In this document: one piece after another, positions 1-8,373 of the stretch
Layout: each line of letters opens with the position of its first letter
Numbering within the stretch: position 1 is the first letter of the stretch
Assembly (NCBI GenBank): GCA_035318925.1
Contig: DATHDS010000025.1
Span: 1 to 64,000 of the forward strand
DNA: 64,000 nucleotides
Direction of reading: 5' to 3'
Source of the DNA: VAXT01 sp035318925
GTDB lineage: Bacteria > Actinomycetota > Thermoleophilia > Gaiellales > Gaiellaceae
Notes under the pieces: model-generated
The model's database searches: none
What the model was told of the DNA's origin: nothing
What the model saw: only the letters and a program-made list of their open reading frames with translations
Program-made: the position numbers and the translations under genes

Positions 1-287
1 CGCCGCCGCCACCGCCTCCGCCGCCACCACCGCCTCCCCCGCCACCGCCACCGCCGCCTCCCCCGCCGCCGCCTCCCCCGCCGCCGGGCGTGCGCTGTCA
101 CGTACCTCGGGTGATCGGGCTCAGGCTCGCAGCGGCCAGGACACGAATCGCGCGCGCACACTGCCGGGTCGGACGCATCAGGCGCGCGCGCTCGAGACGA
201 GTCGGCCGGGTGATCTCGCAAAGCCCGAGGCCGGGCGTCTTCCGCGCACGCGGGACCAGAATCAAGCTGGTCGTAGGCCGCCGCTAG
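1..287 (+). CDS. C-terminal end of a polyproline-linker PASTA-domain protein (5' truncated)
   Basis: The reading frame enters from the left edge (first whole codon at base 3) and stops at 285-287. It begins with 28 consecutive proline codons (3-86), then a glycine and one PASTA domain: a VPRVIG start, an A-rich helix and a TRIKLVVG end. PASTA domains bind peptidoglycan stem peptides or muropeptides and usually sit outside the membrane, C-terminal to Ser/Thr kinases or penicillin-binding proteins. The proline run would act as a stiff spacer, possibly through the wall. This domain is unusually rich in arginine. The N-terminal part, and therefore the protein class, lies outside the window. The PASTA call is fairly sure; the function of the whole protein is not. 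Confidence 0.7.
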   Translation, partial: PPPPPPPPPPPPPPPPPPPPPPPPPPPPGVRCHVPRVIGLRLAAARTRIARAHCRVGRIRRARSRRVGRVISQSPRPGVFRARGTRIKLVVGRR

Positions 288-380
288 ACGGATCGAGACG
301 CGCTCTAAATCGGCCCGTTAGGCCGGGCCCGGATCAGGTCTGCGTTGCGACACAAGATCCGTCGCTGATTCTCAGTCGGC

Positions 381-407
381 GCGGAGGCGGGCTTTGCCCG
401 TCTCCGC
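381..407. terminator. Strong GC stem-loop after the PASTA gene
   Basis: Arms 381-392 and 396-407 pair over 12 bp with one G-T wobble and a TTT loop. The element lies between the stop of the PASTA gene (287) and the convergent DUF1385 gene. No clear T-tract follows on either strand, so it is a terminator candidate by position and stability only. Confidence 0.45.
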
Positions 408-433
408 TCGTGAACGCCGTTCTTGAGGGATAA

Positions 434-480
434 CCGAAGAAAGTCGTCATGGCGTGCGAAGCACGCCGGACTTTCTTCGG
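434..480. terminator. Two-part perfect stem-loop just after the DUF1385 stop
   Basis: Outer arms 434-445 (CCGAAGAAAGTC) and 469-480 are perfect 12-bp complements. Inner arms 451-457 and 461-467 add 7 bp around a GAA loop. It starts 2 bp from the DUF1385 stop (482), so it should form at the 3' end of that transcript. It resembles the AGAAAGTG hairpin at 61453-61481. No T-run is present. Confidence 0.55.
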
Positions 481-481
481 C

Positions 482-1396
482 TCAGGCCATGACTTCAACG
501 CGCTGCTCGGTCTGCGTCTGGCCCTCGACGAGGAGGACTTCCTTCAGCGCGCGGATCGAGACCTCGAGCTGATCGAGCGACGGCTCGCGAGTCGTCAGCC
601 GCTGAAGCCACAGCCCGGGCGCGAGCAGCGTCATCAGCGCGCGGTTGCCGGTGTGCTTGCCGGCGAAGCGGATCAGCTCGTAGGCGAGCCCGGCGATCAG
701 GGGCAGCAGCAGGATGCGGCTCGCGATCAGCCAGTACCAGTGCGGACGGCCGAAGAACGCGAAGACGAAGATCGCGATCACCATCACCCAGAGCAGGAAC
801 GCCGTCCCGCAGCGGGGGTGGATGAGGCTGAAGCGCTGCACCTTCTCCGGCACGAGCTCCTCGCCGGCCTCGTAGGCGTTGATCACTTTGTGCTCGGCGG
901 CGTGGTACTGAAAGACGCGCCTGAGGTCGGGCAACAGCGAGATCACGAGCAGGTAGAGGACGAAGATCGTCACGCGGATCGCTCCCTCGACGATCACGAA
1001 CCAGCCCGTCGTCTCGATCGGCAGCCAGCTCGTGATCAGCGCGGGCGTGACTTTGAAGAGCATGACCGCGAAGCCGATCGCGATCGCGAAGGCGAAGATG
1101 AGCGCGCCGCGGGAAAGCTCGGTCTGAACCTCGCCGTCGTCGCCCTCCTCCTGGGCCGCGTAGTTCGCCGAGATGGCGAGCGCGCGAAAGCCGATCGCGA
1201 GCGACTCGCCCAGCGCGATCACCCCGCGCAGGATCGGCAGCCGAAAGAACCAGTGGCGCGACATGACCGAGCGAATCGGGCGGTTGACCTCGGCGATCTC
1301 GCCGTCAGGCTTGCGCACCGCGAGCGCCCAGTTGGAGGGGCTGCGCATCATCACGCCCTCGAGGACGGCCTGGCCGCCGATCGCAGCATTGCTCAT
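482..1396 (-). CDS. DUF1385 family membrane protein (YqhQ-like)
   Basis: This 304-residue protein opens with IGGQAVLEGVMMRSP, the signature of the DUF1385/YqhQ family. Several hydrophobic segments (about residues 85-175 and 205-245) indicate an integral membrane protein. The motif YHAAEHKVINAYE near residue 165 carries conserved His/Glu residues that have led to suggestions of metal binding; the family's reaction is not established. It lies 9 bp downstream of rpmE on the same strand, a neighbourhood common in Gram-positive bacteria, and appears to be the last gene of a four-gene unit ending in a stem-loop. Family assignment is confident, function unknown. Confidence 0.85.
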   Translation of the reverse strand: MSNAAIGGQAVLEGVMMRSPSNWALAVRKPDGEIAEVNRPIRSVMSRHWFFRLPILRGVIALGESLAIGFRALAISANYAAQEEGDDGEVQTELSRGALIFAFAIAIGFAVMLFKVTPALITSWLPIETTGWFVIVEGAIRVTIFVLYLLVISLLPDLRRVFQYHAAEHKVINAYEAGEELVPEKVQRFSLIHPRCGTAFLLWVMVIAIFVFAFFGRPHWYWLIASRILLLPLIAGLAYELIRFAGKHTGNRALMTLLAPGLWLQRLTTREPSLDQLEVSIRALKEVLLVEGQTQTEQRVEVMA

Positions 1397-1405
1397 GGGA
1401 GGGAG

Positions 1406-1630
1406 CTAGTCGTCCTTGGGAGTGGCGCCGGCGGCCTTCTCGCGCCGCCGCTGGAAGCGCTCCACGCGGCCACCCGTATCGACAAGCTTCTGCTTGCCGG
1501 TGTAGAACGGATGGCAGGCCGAGCAGACTTCGACGTGCAGCTCCGACTTGGTGGAGCGCGTCTGGAACTCGTTGCCGCAGGAGCAGCGAACGGTCGCGAA
1601 GTCGTACTCAGGATGGATGTCGGCCTTCAT
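1406..1630 (-). CDS. rpmE: 50S ribosomal protein L31, zinc-binding type
   Basis: At 74 residues this has the normal length for L31. Cys16, Cys18, Cys36 and Cys39 form the CxC/CxxC zinc site of the C+ form, and CSACHPFYTGKQK is the family signature. The C-terminal tail (RREKAAGATPKDD) is charged and probably disordered. The start lies 23 bp inside the end of the preceding threonine dehydratase gene, so the two are likely translationally linked. Zinc-type L31 can act as a zinc reserve and be exchanged for a cysteine-free paralog under zinc limitation; no such paralog is in this window. Confidence 0.95.
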   Translation of the reverse strand: MKADIHPEYDFATVRCSCGNEFQTRSTKSELHVEVCSACHPFYTGKQKLVDTGGRVERFQRRREKAAGATPKDD

Positions 1631-2576
1631 CTGAGCTCAGGATAGCAGAGGCCATTTCGGGCACTACGTTGCCTCCTGAGACAACAGCAACCACGGTGTC
1701 CCCAGGGTCTACGGCCACCTTTCCGGCCAGCAATGCGGCGACACCCGCTGCTCCGGCCGGCTCGCAGGCGAGCTTCGCGCGTCCATAGAGGAAGCGCATC
1801 CCGTCGGCGAGCTCGTCCTCGGAGACGAGCATGGTCTCCACGCCGCGCGCCTGGCAGATCCGGATCGCGTGCTTGCCGGCAAAGGGGGCGCTGAGCCCGT
1901 CGGCCATCGAGTCGGGCTTGACCGGTACCGGCGCACCGGCCTCGAGGCCCTGCCTGAGAGCGTCGGACAGCTCAGGCTCGACGGCGACGACGCGACGGCC
2001 TTCCGCTGCGACGGCGATGCCCGAGACGAGCCCCCCACCGCCGACGGGCACGACGATCACGGTCGCGCCCGGAACGTCCTCCAGGATCTCGAGGCCGACG
2101 GTGCCCTGGCCGGCGATCGTGAACGGATCGTCGAAGGGATGGACAAGCGCACGGCCGGTCTGCGCCAGCAACTGGGTGAGCCGCTCGAACGCCTCCGTCG
2201 GGTCCGTGGCCTCGAGGTCGACCTCCGCGCCGTACGCACGTGTCGCGGCGATCTTCTGAGCGCTCGCGCTCTGCCACATGACGAGCAGCGCGTCGAGGCC
2301 CTCGAGCCCGGCGCAGTACGCAAGGGCCTGCGCATGGTTCCCAGCCGAGATGCTGATCACGCCCCGGCGCTTCTCGTCGCTCGAAAGCGAGGCGAGCTTC
2401 GTCAGCACGCCGCGCGGCTTGAACGAGCCGGTGCGCTGGAAGAGCTCGGCCTTCAGGTGGACCGGCGCACCCACCCGCTCGCCGAGCGTGGCCGAGGAGA
2501 AGACCGGGGTGCGGTGCAGGCGCCCCGCGATTGCGTCCCGCGCGGCGAAGACGTCGTCCTGCGAGAGCTCAGCCAC
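1608..2576 (-). CDS. Threonine/serine dehydratase, PLP fold type II
   Basis: The 322-residue enzyme carries SFKPRG near residue 50, whose lysine binds PLP, and the glycine loop VGGGGLVSG near residue 175. It should deaminate threonine to 2-oxobutanoate, or serine to pyruvate. There is no C-terminal ACT regulatory domain, so it resembles the short catabolic form rather than full biosynthetic IlvA; a serine/threonine racemase is the main alternative. The open frame continues upstream, but that part is the shadow of the MFS gene. The chosen start is the GTG at 2576, preceded by a GAGG motif and overlapping the MFS stop by 8 bp. The 3' end overlaps rpmE by 23 bp. Confidence 0.85.
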   Translation of the reverse strand: MAELSQDDVFAARDAIAGRLHRTPVFSSATLGERVGAPVHLKAELFQRTGSFKPRGVLTKLASLSSDEKRRGVISISAGNHAQALAYCAGLEGLDALLVMWQSASAQKIAATRAYGAEVDLEATDPTEAFERLTQLLAQTGRALVHPFDDPFTIAGQGTVGLEILEDVPGATVIVVPVGGGGLVSGIAVAAEGRRVVAVEPELSDALRQGLEAGAPVPVKPDSMADGLSAPFAGKHAIRICQARGVETMLVSEDELADGMRFLYGRAKLACEPAGAAGVAALLAGKVAVDPGDTVVAVVSGGNVVPEMASAILSSDEGRHPS

Positions 2577-3858
2577 GGAGCGCCTCGGCCGGCTCGGCGG
2601 TGAGTCTCGCGAGCGCCGCTTCCGAGGTCGGCTCGGGAAAATCGAGCCGGGGGAGGTTGCGGACGCTCGGCACGAGCAGCACCGCCAGCGTGGAGAGGAC
2701 GAGATAGCCGGCCGCGATCCAGAGCGTCGTCGAGATACCGATCGCGCTCGATACGGGGCCCGCGAGGATGAGCCCAAGCGGTAGAAACGCCAGCGACCCC
2801 ATCCAGTCCCAGGCACTGACGCGAGAGAGCGCCTCCTCCCGAACGTGCTGCTGGAGGGTCGTCTGCCAGACGGCGCCGAAAAACCCCATGCCGATGCCGC
2901 CGATCGCCTGGGCCCCGGCGATCACCGGTGCGGGCGCGCGCAGCGCGAGCAGTGCAATGGCCGGCACCATAAGCAGGGCGAGAACGCAGCAGACCAGCAT
3001 GGGCCGCGGCGGTTTCCAGCGCAGCGCGAGCAAACCCCCGCCGAGCGACCCGGCGCCCCAGCCGGCGGCGATGATCCCCCACGACGCCGCACCGCCGAGC
3101 GACTGCTTCGCGATCACCGGGCCGAGCGTCATGAACGGCGCGATGACGATGCAGAGGAAGGTCGAGGCCCAGACGACGATCACCCACAGCCACGTGTGGG
3201 CGAGGAGCTCGTGCCAGCCCCCCTTGAGGTCGGCGATGAAGCTGCGGCGCTCTCCTTCCCGGCGGGTGCGCGACAGCCGGAGCAGCGCCAGCGAGGTCGC
3301 GCTCACGGCGAACGTCGCGGCGTCGACCGCGAAGACGATCCCGGGATTCGTCGTCGCTGCGATCACGCCGGCGATCGCGGGCCCGATGACGAAGGCGCTG
3401 CTCCGCGAAAGGCCCAGGATTGCGTTTGCCTGCTGGAGGCGTCCCGGGCTGATCGTCGCCGGCACGAGCCCGGTGGCGGCCGGCTGGAAGAAGGCCTCGG
3501 CCGTTCCGTAGATCGCGATCAGGACGGCGAGGTGCCAGAGCTGCGCAGTGCCGCTGAGGAGCAGGACCGCGAGGGTCGCCTGGACCGCGCACCGGATGAG
3601 GTCGGACACGAGCATGACCATCTGTCGCGGGAGCCGGTCGGCCCAGACACCGCCCACGAGCACGAGCAGGACGACCGGGAGCGTGTGTGCCGCCAGCACG
3701 ACGCCAAGGGCGGTCGCGGACCGGTTGAGGGTGCCGATGACCGCGAACGAGAGCGCAACCGGCACGAGACCGTCGCCGAGCGTCGAGGTCGCCTGGCCGA
3801 GCCAGAGCAAGCGGAACTGACGCTCACGCAGCGCCCCGAAAACCTCCGTACCGGCCAT
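2569..3858 (-). CDS. MFS transporter, DHA3/EntS-like exporter
   Basis: The protein has 429 residues with about 12 hydrophobic segments. The N-terminus (FRLLWLGQATSTLGDGLVPVAL) and the loop 2-3 motif GGVWADRLPRQ are typical of the MFS_3 group, which includes enterobactin and macrolide exporters. It would act in the cytoplasmic membrane as a proton-driven exporter; the substrate cannot be read from sequence. It is the first gene of the 3858-482 unit, and its last codons overlap the dehydratase start. The link with threonine breakdown is positional only. Confidence 0.85.
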   Translation of the reverse strand: MAGTEVFGALRERQFRLLWLGQATSTLGDGLVPVALSFAVIGTLNRSATALGVVLAAHTLPVVLLVLVGGVWADRLPRQMVMLVSDLIRCAVQATLAVLLLSGTAQLWHLAVLIAIYGTAEAFFQPAATGLVPATISPGRLQQANAILGLSRSSAFVIGPAIAGVIAATTNPGIVFAVDAATFAVSATSLALLRLSRTRREGERRSFIADLKGGWHELLAHTWLWVIVVWASTFLCIVIAPFMTLGPVIAKQSLGGAASWGIIAAGWGAGSLGGGLLALRWKPPRPMLVCCVLALLMVPAIALLALRAPAPVIAGAQAIGGIGMGFFGAVWQTTLQQHVREEALSRVSAWDWMGSLAFLPLGLILAGPVSSAIGISTTLWIAAGYLVLSTLAVLLVPSVRNLPRLDFPEPTSEAALARLTAEPAEALRG

Positions 3859-3900
3859 GTCCTGACTCTACGTGAGCGCGTCCAGACCCCCGGCCGCCCT

Positions 3901-3925
3901 CTTAACGGGGTCAGACCCTGTTAAG
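3901..3925. repeat. Odd-length palindrome between MFS start and ETF-QO stop
   Basis: Left arm CTTAACGGGGTC (3901-3912) pairs with 3914-3925 around a single central A (3913), with one G-T mismatch. It sits 9 bp from the ETF-QO stop. The shape, two arms around one base in a C-A-G centre, recurs at 54585, 55811 and 61432, which suggests a dispersed element family that could also act as a terminator. Confidence 0.55.
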
Positions 3926-3934
3926 ACTCAACGG

Positions 3935-5617
3935 CTACGTGAGGGTGTATTCCGGGCCGGTGCCGCCTTCGGGCGGGGTTAGCCGGCCGCCCTTTGCGGT
4001 GATCGCGCCGCACTGGACGCAGTTCGACGGCGTGACCTCGACAGTGCCGCCCGCGGCCTCGTAGACCTGCGCCGGGCACATCCGCTCCCAGAGCACGGCC
4101 AGTTCCTCCGGGACGCTGGTCCGGACGCGGAGGTGGCTCGGGGCGTCGTCCCGGCTGCGGTTTCCGGAGAGGTAGACGCTCGAGAGCTTGTCGAACGTGA
4201 GCTTCCCGTCGGGCACGGGATACCTCTTGGCGCGCCCGGTGCGGAAGATCGTCTGGTCGGCGTCGCGCTCGGTCTCGAGGTTTCCCGGCGGGAAGTTGCC
4301 CTTGCTCGCGGTCATCGCCCCGGCCAGCATCCCGCCGACGTAAAAGCCGCGGCCGAACGCCTGGCGCATGTTGCGAACCTCCTTGAGATCGCTCCAGATG
4401 AAGCTCTTGCGGACGGCGTCGTCGTAGACCCCGAGCGCTCCCGGCGTCCACGGAGTGCGTCCGGGCCGAACCGTCTCGACCGCCGCCTCGGCGGCCAGGC
4501 GGCCCGACTCGACCGCGTAGTGGATGCCTTTCAGCGCCGGCACGTTGACCATTCCGGCCCCGTCCCCGCACAGGAGCAGCCCGGGCGCGTGTAGACGTTT
4601 CGGCAGCGCGACGAATCCGCCCTCCGGAATCGTCTTGGCGCCCCACGCGATCCGCTCCCCACCCTGGAGCATCTTGTGCACGAACGGATTTGTCTTCAGT
4701 TCCTGGAGCAGGTCGTGCACCGACAGTTCGGCGTCCCGGTAGTCGAGCCCGACGACCAGGCCCAGCGTGAGCATGTCGTCGCCCATCGGGTAGATGAACG
4801 AGCCGCCGAACTCCCGGTACTTCGCGCCGGCGCGCAGCGGCCAGCCCATCGTGTGCACGATGCGCCGCAGCGGGCGCTCCACCTTCCAGACCTCCTTCAC
4901 CCCGAGCGCCCAGACCTGCGGGCTCTCGCCCTCGAGCCCGAACGTGTCGAGCGCGATCCCGGTCAGGTGACCCTGCGTGCCCTCGCAGAGAATGGTCACG
5001 CGCGCGAGGATGTCCGACCCCGGCTCGAAGTTGGGCAGCCGCTCCCCGTTTCGGCCGCGGCCCTTGTCGCCCGTACGCACGCCGAGCACGCGGCCGTCCT
5101 TGACCAGCAGCTTCTCGGCCACGGTCTCGGGCAGGATCGTCACGCCCGCCTCCTCGGCCTGCTCGGCGAGCCAGCGGGTGAGCTGCGAGAGCGAGGCCAC
5201 GTAGTTGCCGTGGTTGCGCATGGTCGGCGGGGTCGGAATCCGCATCGCCGTCTTGGCGCGCAGGAAGTAGACGCCCTCGGCTTCGACCTCGCCGTAGAAC
5301 GGCATGTCCTCGATGCCCTTCGTCCCTCGGAGGAGCCGCCGCAGGCTGCGTGGGTTGACGACGGCGCCCGAGACGATGTGCGAGCCGGGCTGCTTGGCCT
5401 TCTCCAGCACGGCGACCGGGACCTCGCCGAGCCGCTCGGCGAGCTCGGGCGATTCCTGAACGAGCTGGCCGAGACGGATCGCGCACGCGAGCCCCGCGGG
5501 CCCGGCGCCGACGATCAGGACGCCGACCTCGATCCGCTCGTCGAGCGGGTCGCTCGGCTCGGCGACGAACTCCCGTGCCCCGAACGGCGGCGGATACTCG
5601 GACGGACGGATAGTCAT
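3935..5617 (-). CDS. Electron transfer flavoprotein:quinone oxidoreductase (FixC/ETF-QO)
   Basis: The 560-residue protein has an N-terminal FAD-binding motif (VLIVGAGPAGLACAIRL, about residues 33-49), the long FAD/quinone-binding middle and a C-terminal ferredoxin-like tail ending PPEGGTGPEYTLT. It passes electrons from reduced ETF to membrane quinone, linking acyl-CoA dehydrogenases to respiration. The open frame extends upstream but is a shadow of etfA. The ATG at 5617 overlaps the etfA stop as ATGA. Unusually, the 4Fe-4S segment reads CPAQVYE...NCVQCGAITAK: the cysteine expected three residues after NCVQC is isoleucine, so only three of four canonical ligands are present. Confidence 0.9.
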   Translation of the reverse strand: MTIRPSEYPPPFGAREFVAEPSDPLDERIEVGVLIVGAGPAGLACAIRLGQLVQESPELAERLGEVPVAVLEKAKQPGSHIVSGAVVNPRSLRRLLRGTKGIEDMPFYGEVEAEGVYFLRAKTAMRIPTPPTMRNHGNYVASLSQLTRWLAEQAEEAGVTILPETVAEKLLVKDGRVLGVRTGDKGRGRNGERLPNFEPGSDILARVTILCEGTQGHLTGIALDTFGLEGESPQVWALGVKEVWKVERPLRRIVHTMGWPLRAGAKYREFGGSFIYPMGDDMLTLGLVVGLDYRDAELSVHDLLQELKTNPFVHKMLQGGERIAWGAKTIPEGGFVALPKRLHAPGLLLCGDGAGMVNVPALKGIHYAVESGRLAAEAAVETVRPGRTPWTPGALGVYDDAVRKSFIWSDLKEVRNMRQAFGRGFYVGGMLAGAMTASKGNFPPGNLETERDADQTIFRTGRAKRYPVPDGKLTFDKLSSVYLSGNRSRDDAPSHLRVRTSVPEELAVLWERMCPAQVYEAAGGTVEVTPSNCVQCGAITAKGGRLTPPEGGTGPEYTLT

Positions 5618-6576
5618 GCGCTTTTGCGCTGCTGCACGAGCTCGGTCAGCTTCGGAACGATCTCGTGCAGGTCGCCGACGACGCCCAGGTCGCAGAACTC
5701 GAAGATCGGGGCATTCGGGTCCTTGTTGATCGCAACCACGGTGCCCGAGCCCTGCATGCCGACCTTGTGCTGGATCGCGCCCGAGATCCCGCAGGCGACG
5801 TAGAGCTTCGGTGAGACCGTTTTCCCCGTCTGGCCGACCTGCGTCGCGTACGGGTACCAACCTGCGTCGACGACCGCGCGTGTCGCCGCGACCGCACCCC
5901 CCAGTGCCTTGGCGAGCGCCTCGACGAGGGAGAAGTTCTCAGGCCCACCGAGGCCGCGGCCGCCCGCGACGATCACGTCGGCATCCTCGATCGAGGGCCC
6001 CTCGGCCTCCTCGTGGGCTTGCTCGATCATCGTCGCGGCGGTCGAGAACTCTTCGAAGGCAGGCGTCAGCTCCTTGATCTCGGCCTCCCCTCCAGACTCG
6101 ACGGGATCAAAGGTTCCCGGCCGGAAGAGGGCAAGCCGCGGCTCACTCGCCCAGCCCACGTCGACGTACACCGCGTCCTCCAACGCGGGCCGCTTACCGA
6201 CCAGATCGCCGTCTTCCTGGGCGATGTCGACGAGATCCCAGTTCAGCCCCGCGTCGAGCCGTGCGGCGAGACCGCCCGCGACATCGGACGCGAGGACGGA
6301 CGCGGCGAAGAGGACCGTGTCGATGCCCTGCTCGCGGACGAGCTGCGCGAGCGCGTCGACTCTCGGCTGGGGGAGCGGCGCTTCGAGCTCGGGCGCATCG
6401 GCGATGTAGACCTTCTGCGCGCCGTAGAGGCCGGCCTGCGCGGCGAGCTCCTGCACGCCCGAGCCGAGCACGACTCCGACGACATCGTCCCCAAGCGAGG
6501 CCGCCTTCGCCAGCACCCCGAGCGCGCCCTTCTGGAGCTCGCCCTCGTGGTGCTCGAGGAAGACCGCGACGCTCAC
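5614..6576 (-). CDS. etfA: Electron transfer flavoprotein alpha subunit
   Basis: The 320-residue subunit has the C-terminal FAD-binding signature LYVACGISGAIQHKVGMQGS (about residues 257-276), followed by TVVAINKDPNAPIFEF. It binds FAD and accepts electrons from acyl-CoA dehydrogenases as a heterodimer with EtfB. It overlaps etfB by 4 bp upstream and ETF-QO by 4 bp downstream (both ATGA), so the three proteins are probably made in matched amounts. The window's acyl-CoA dehydrogenase at 51294-52457 is a likely electron donor. Confidence 0.95.
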   Translation of the reverse strand: MSVAVFLEHHEGELQKGALGVLAKAASLGDDVVGVVLGSGVQELAAQAGLYGAQKVYIADAPELEAPLPQPRVDALAQLVREQGIDTVLFAASVLASDVAGGLAARLDAGLNWDLVDIAQEDGDLVGKRPALEDAVYVDVGWASEPRLALFRPGTFDPVESGGEAEIKELTPAFEEFSTAATMIEQAHEEAEGPSIEDADVIVAGGRGLGGPENFSLVEALAKALGGAVAATRAVVDAGWYPYATQVGQTGKTVSPKLYVACGISGAIQHKVGMQGSGTVVAINKDPNAPIFEFCDLGVVGDLHEIVPKLTELVQQRKSA

Positions 6577-7352
6577 AAGAGCTTCCTCTCCGCCAGGAAG
6601 TCGACGACCTGCTGCGCAGCGCTCCCGTCGTCCTCGATCTTGCGGGCATCGCCGCGCGGCGGGGGATCGCCCAGCGCCAGCACCGTCGTGCCCGACCCCT
6701 GCTCGCCGAGAGCTCCGGCGTCGAGGCCGAGGTCGGCGGCGGAGAGCGTCTCCTGCGGCTTGCTCTTCGCGCCCATGATCCCCTTCAGCGACGGATAGCG
6801 CGGCTCGTTGATCGCATCGGAGACGGCGACGACGGCCGGAAGCGGCGCCTCGATCACGTCGTAGCCGAACTCGGTCTGCCGCTTGCCTCGAACGCTCCCG
6901 TCGGCGACCGTCAGCTCGGCCACCTGCGAGATCACGGGTTGCCGCAGGCGCTCGGCGACCGCGGACCAGAGCACCGCGCCGTCGGAGTCGCTCGACTGCT
7001 GGCCGAAGACGACCAGATCCGCCGCCTCGCGCTCGAGTACGGCCGCGAGCGCGCGCGAGGTGGCGAGGAGGTCGGAGCCGGCCGCGGTCTCGTCGGTGAC
7101 GAGCACGGCGCGGTCGGCGCCCATCGCAAGGGCCTTGCGAAGCGAGTCGAGGGCGCCCGCCGGCGCGAGCGAAACGAGGACGACCTCCCCGTCTCCCTGC
7201 GCCTCCTTGATGCGCAGCGCCTCCTCGACAGCCTGCGTGTCGAACTGGTTCAGCGACCCCTCGCCCGAGCGGTCCAGCCGCTTCGTTGCCGGGTCGATGC
7301 GCTTATGGATAGCCGCATCGGGGACTTCCTTGACACAGACCGCGATCTTCAT
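6573..7352 (-). CDS. etfB: Electron transfer flavoprotein beta subunit
   Basis: The 259-residue protein begins MKIAVCVKEVPD and contains the beta-subunit segment around residues 120-140 (DLVVFGQQSSDSDGAVLW) that lines the AMP/FAD cleft. It is the small subunit of the ETF heterodimer and docks to acyl-CoA dehydrogenases. It is the first gene of the etfB-etfA-ETF-QO unit. Its promoter should lie in the 87-bp gap to the divergent M23 peptidase gene; no clear -35/-10 pair was recognised there. Confidence 0.95.
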   Translation of the reverse strand: MKIAVCVKEVPDAAIHKRIDPATKRLDRSGEGSLNQFDTQAVEEALRIKEAQGDGEVVLVSLAPAGALDSLRKALAMGADRAVLVTDETAAGSDLLATSRALAAVLEREAADLVVFGQQSSDSDGAVLWSAVAERLRQPVISQVAELTVADGSVRGKRQTEFGYDVIEAPLPAVVAVSDAINEPRYPSLKGIMGAKSKPQETLSAADLGLDAGALGEQGSGTTVLALGDPPPRGDARKIEDDGSAAQQVVDFLAERKLL

Positions 7353-7439
7353 GAGCAGGGACTCTAACGAGCGAAGCGAAGCCTGAGACCGGCGGAAACG
7401 TCTGTTAGTGTCCCGCCCTTCGAGCGCGGCCCGGCCCCC

Positions 7440-8366
7440 ATGGTCAGAACCCGGACGACAGCCCGAGCACTTCTCGTGTTAGCCCTTTTCGGCCTCGCCG
7501 CAGGGACGGCTGCCGCCAGCCTGCCGGTCGAGCCGTCGCTCCCTCCGCACGCGAAGCCGAAGCCTCCGCCGCCCAAGCGCAAGCAGATCGTCTTCCCGGT
7601 GCTCGGCACCGTCGAGTTCACGGACGACTTCGGCGCAGCGCGGCCGCAGGGGCCCCACCAGGGAATCGACATCCTCGCCCCACGGCACGCGCTCGCGCTC
7701 GCCGCCGAGGCGGGCCGCGTCCGTTTCTACACGGGGTCCGCGAGGGCGGGCTGCATGCTCTATCTCGACGGACGCAGCGGGACGACCTACCTCTACATCC
7801 ATCTGAACAACGACCTGACGGACGGCAACGACAACCGGGGACGCTGCGTCAACGGCGTCGCATATCCGCGCGGATTGCACAGCGGCGATCGCGTCACCGC
7901 AGGGCAGCCGGTCGGCTTCGTCGGCGACTCGGGGGACGCCGACGGCGTTCATCCACACCTGCACTTCGAGCGGCACCCGCACGGCGGGGTGGCGACGGAC
8001 CCGTATCGGTATCTGATCGCGGCGCGGAGGCTGCTCTTCTACGCGCCGCCGGGGCAGACGTTCACGCTGACGCTGGCGGCGACGGTCACGTCGGTCACGG
8101 AGGGGACGCTGCGGGTACGCGTGAACACGCTGCACGCCCATCCAACGTCGCTCACGCTGCGCCGGCTCGACCGGCCGCTGGTTCTGACCGTCCCCGACTA
8201 TGCGACCGTCGAGCGCGGCGCGAACGGTGAGACCGCCCTGCTCTCGAGCGCGCGGCGAGGCGAGCGGGTGACCATCGAGACCGAGGAGGCGCTCGTAACA
8301 CCGCAGGCCGAGCTCGGCACGGCCGGCGTCATCCGCGCCGAGACCATCATCCTGCCGGCGGGGTAG
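7440..8366 (+). CDS. Secreted M23-family metallopeptidase (LytM-like)
   Basis: The 308-residue protein has a signal peptide (ARALLVLALFGLAAGTAAAS) and a proline/lysine-rich linker (residues 32-48). The M23 zinc domain follows: HQGIDI near residue 78 supplies one ligand and HPHLHFE near residue 178 the HxH pair. Such enzymes cut peptide cross-bridges of peptidoglycan. The insert with DGNDNRGRCVNG carries acidic residues that might bind calcium. About 120 residues after the catalytic domain form a beta-rich tail with no recognised family. No good ribosome-binding site precedes the ATG at 7440. Confidence 0.85.
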   Translation: MVRTRTTARALLVLALFGLAAGTAAASLPVEPSLPPHAKPKPPPPKRKQIVFPVLGTVEFTDDFGAARPQGPHQGIDILAPRHALALAAEAGRVRFYTGSARAGCMLYLDGRSGTTYLYIHLNNDLTDGNDNRGRCVNGVAYPRGLHSGDRVTAGQPVGFVGDSGDADGVHPHLHFERHPHGGVATDPYRYLIAARRLLFYAPPGQTFTLTLAATVTSVTEGTLRVRVNTLHAHPTSLTLRRLDRPLVLTVPDYATVERGANGETALLSSARRGERVTIETEEALVTPQAELGTAGVIRAETIILPAG

Positions 8367-8373
8367 CAGTCCG

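Noticed and set aside
3..86. GCC/CCG microsatellite at the left edge
   Set aside because: It is in frame with a PASTA domain and uses mixed proline codons, so it is better read as a coding polyproline linker.
449..1645. 398-residue plus-strand frame across DUF1385 and rpmE
   Set aside because: It is the exact antisense of two clear genes, with a composition rich in Asp, Arg, Glu and Gln typical of antisense frames in high-G+C DNA.
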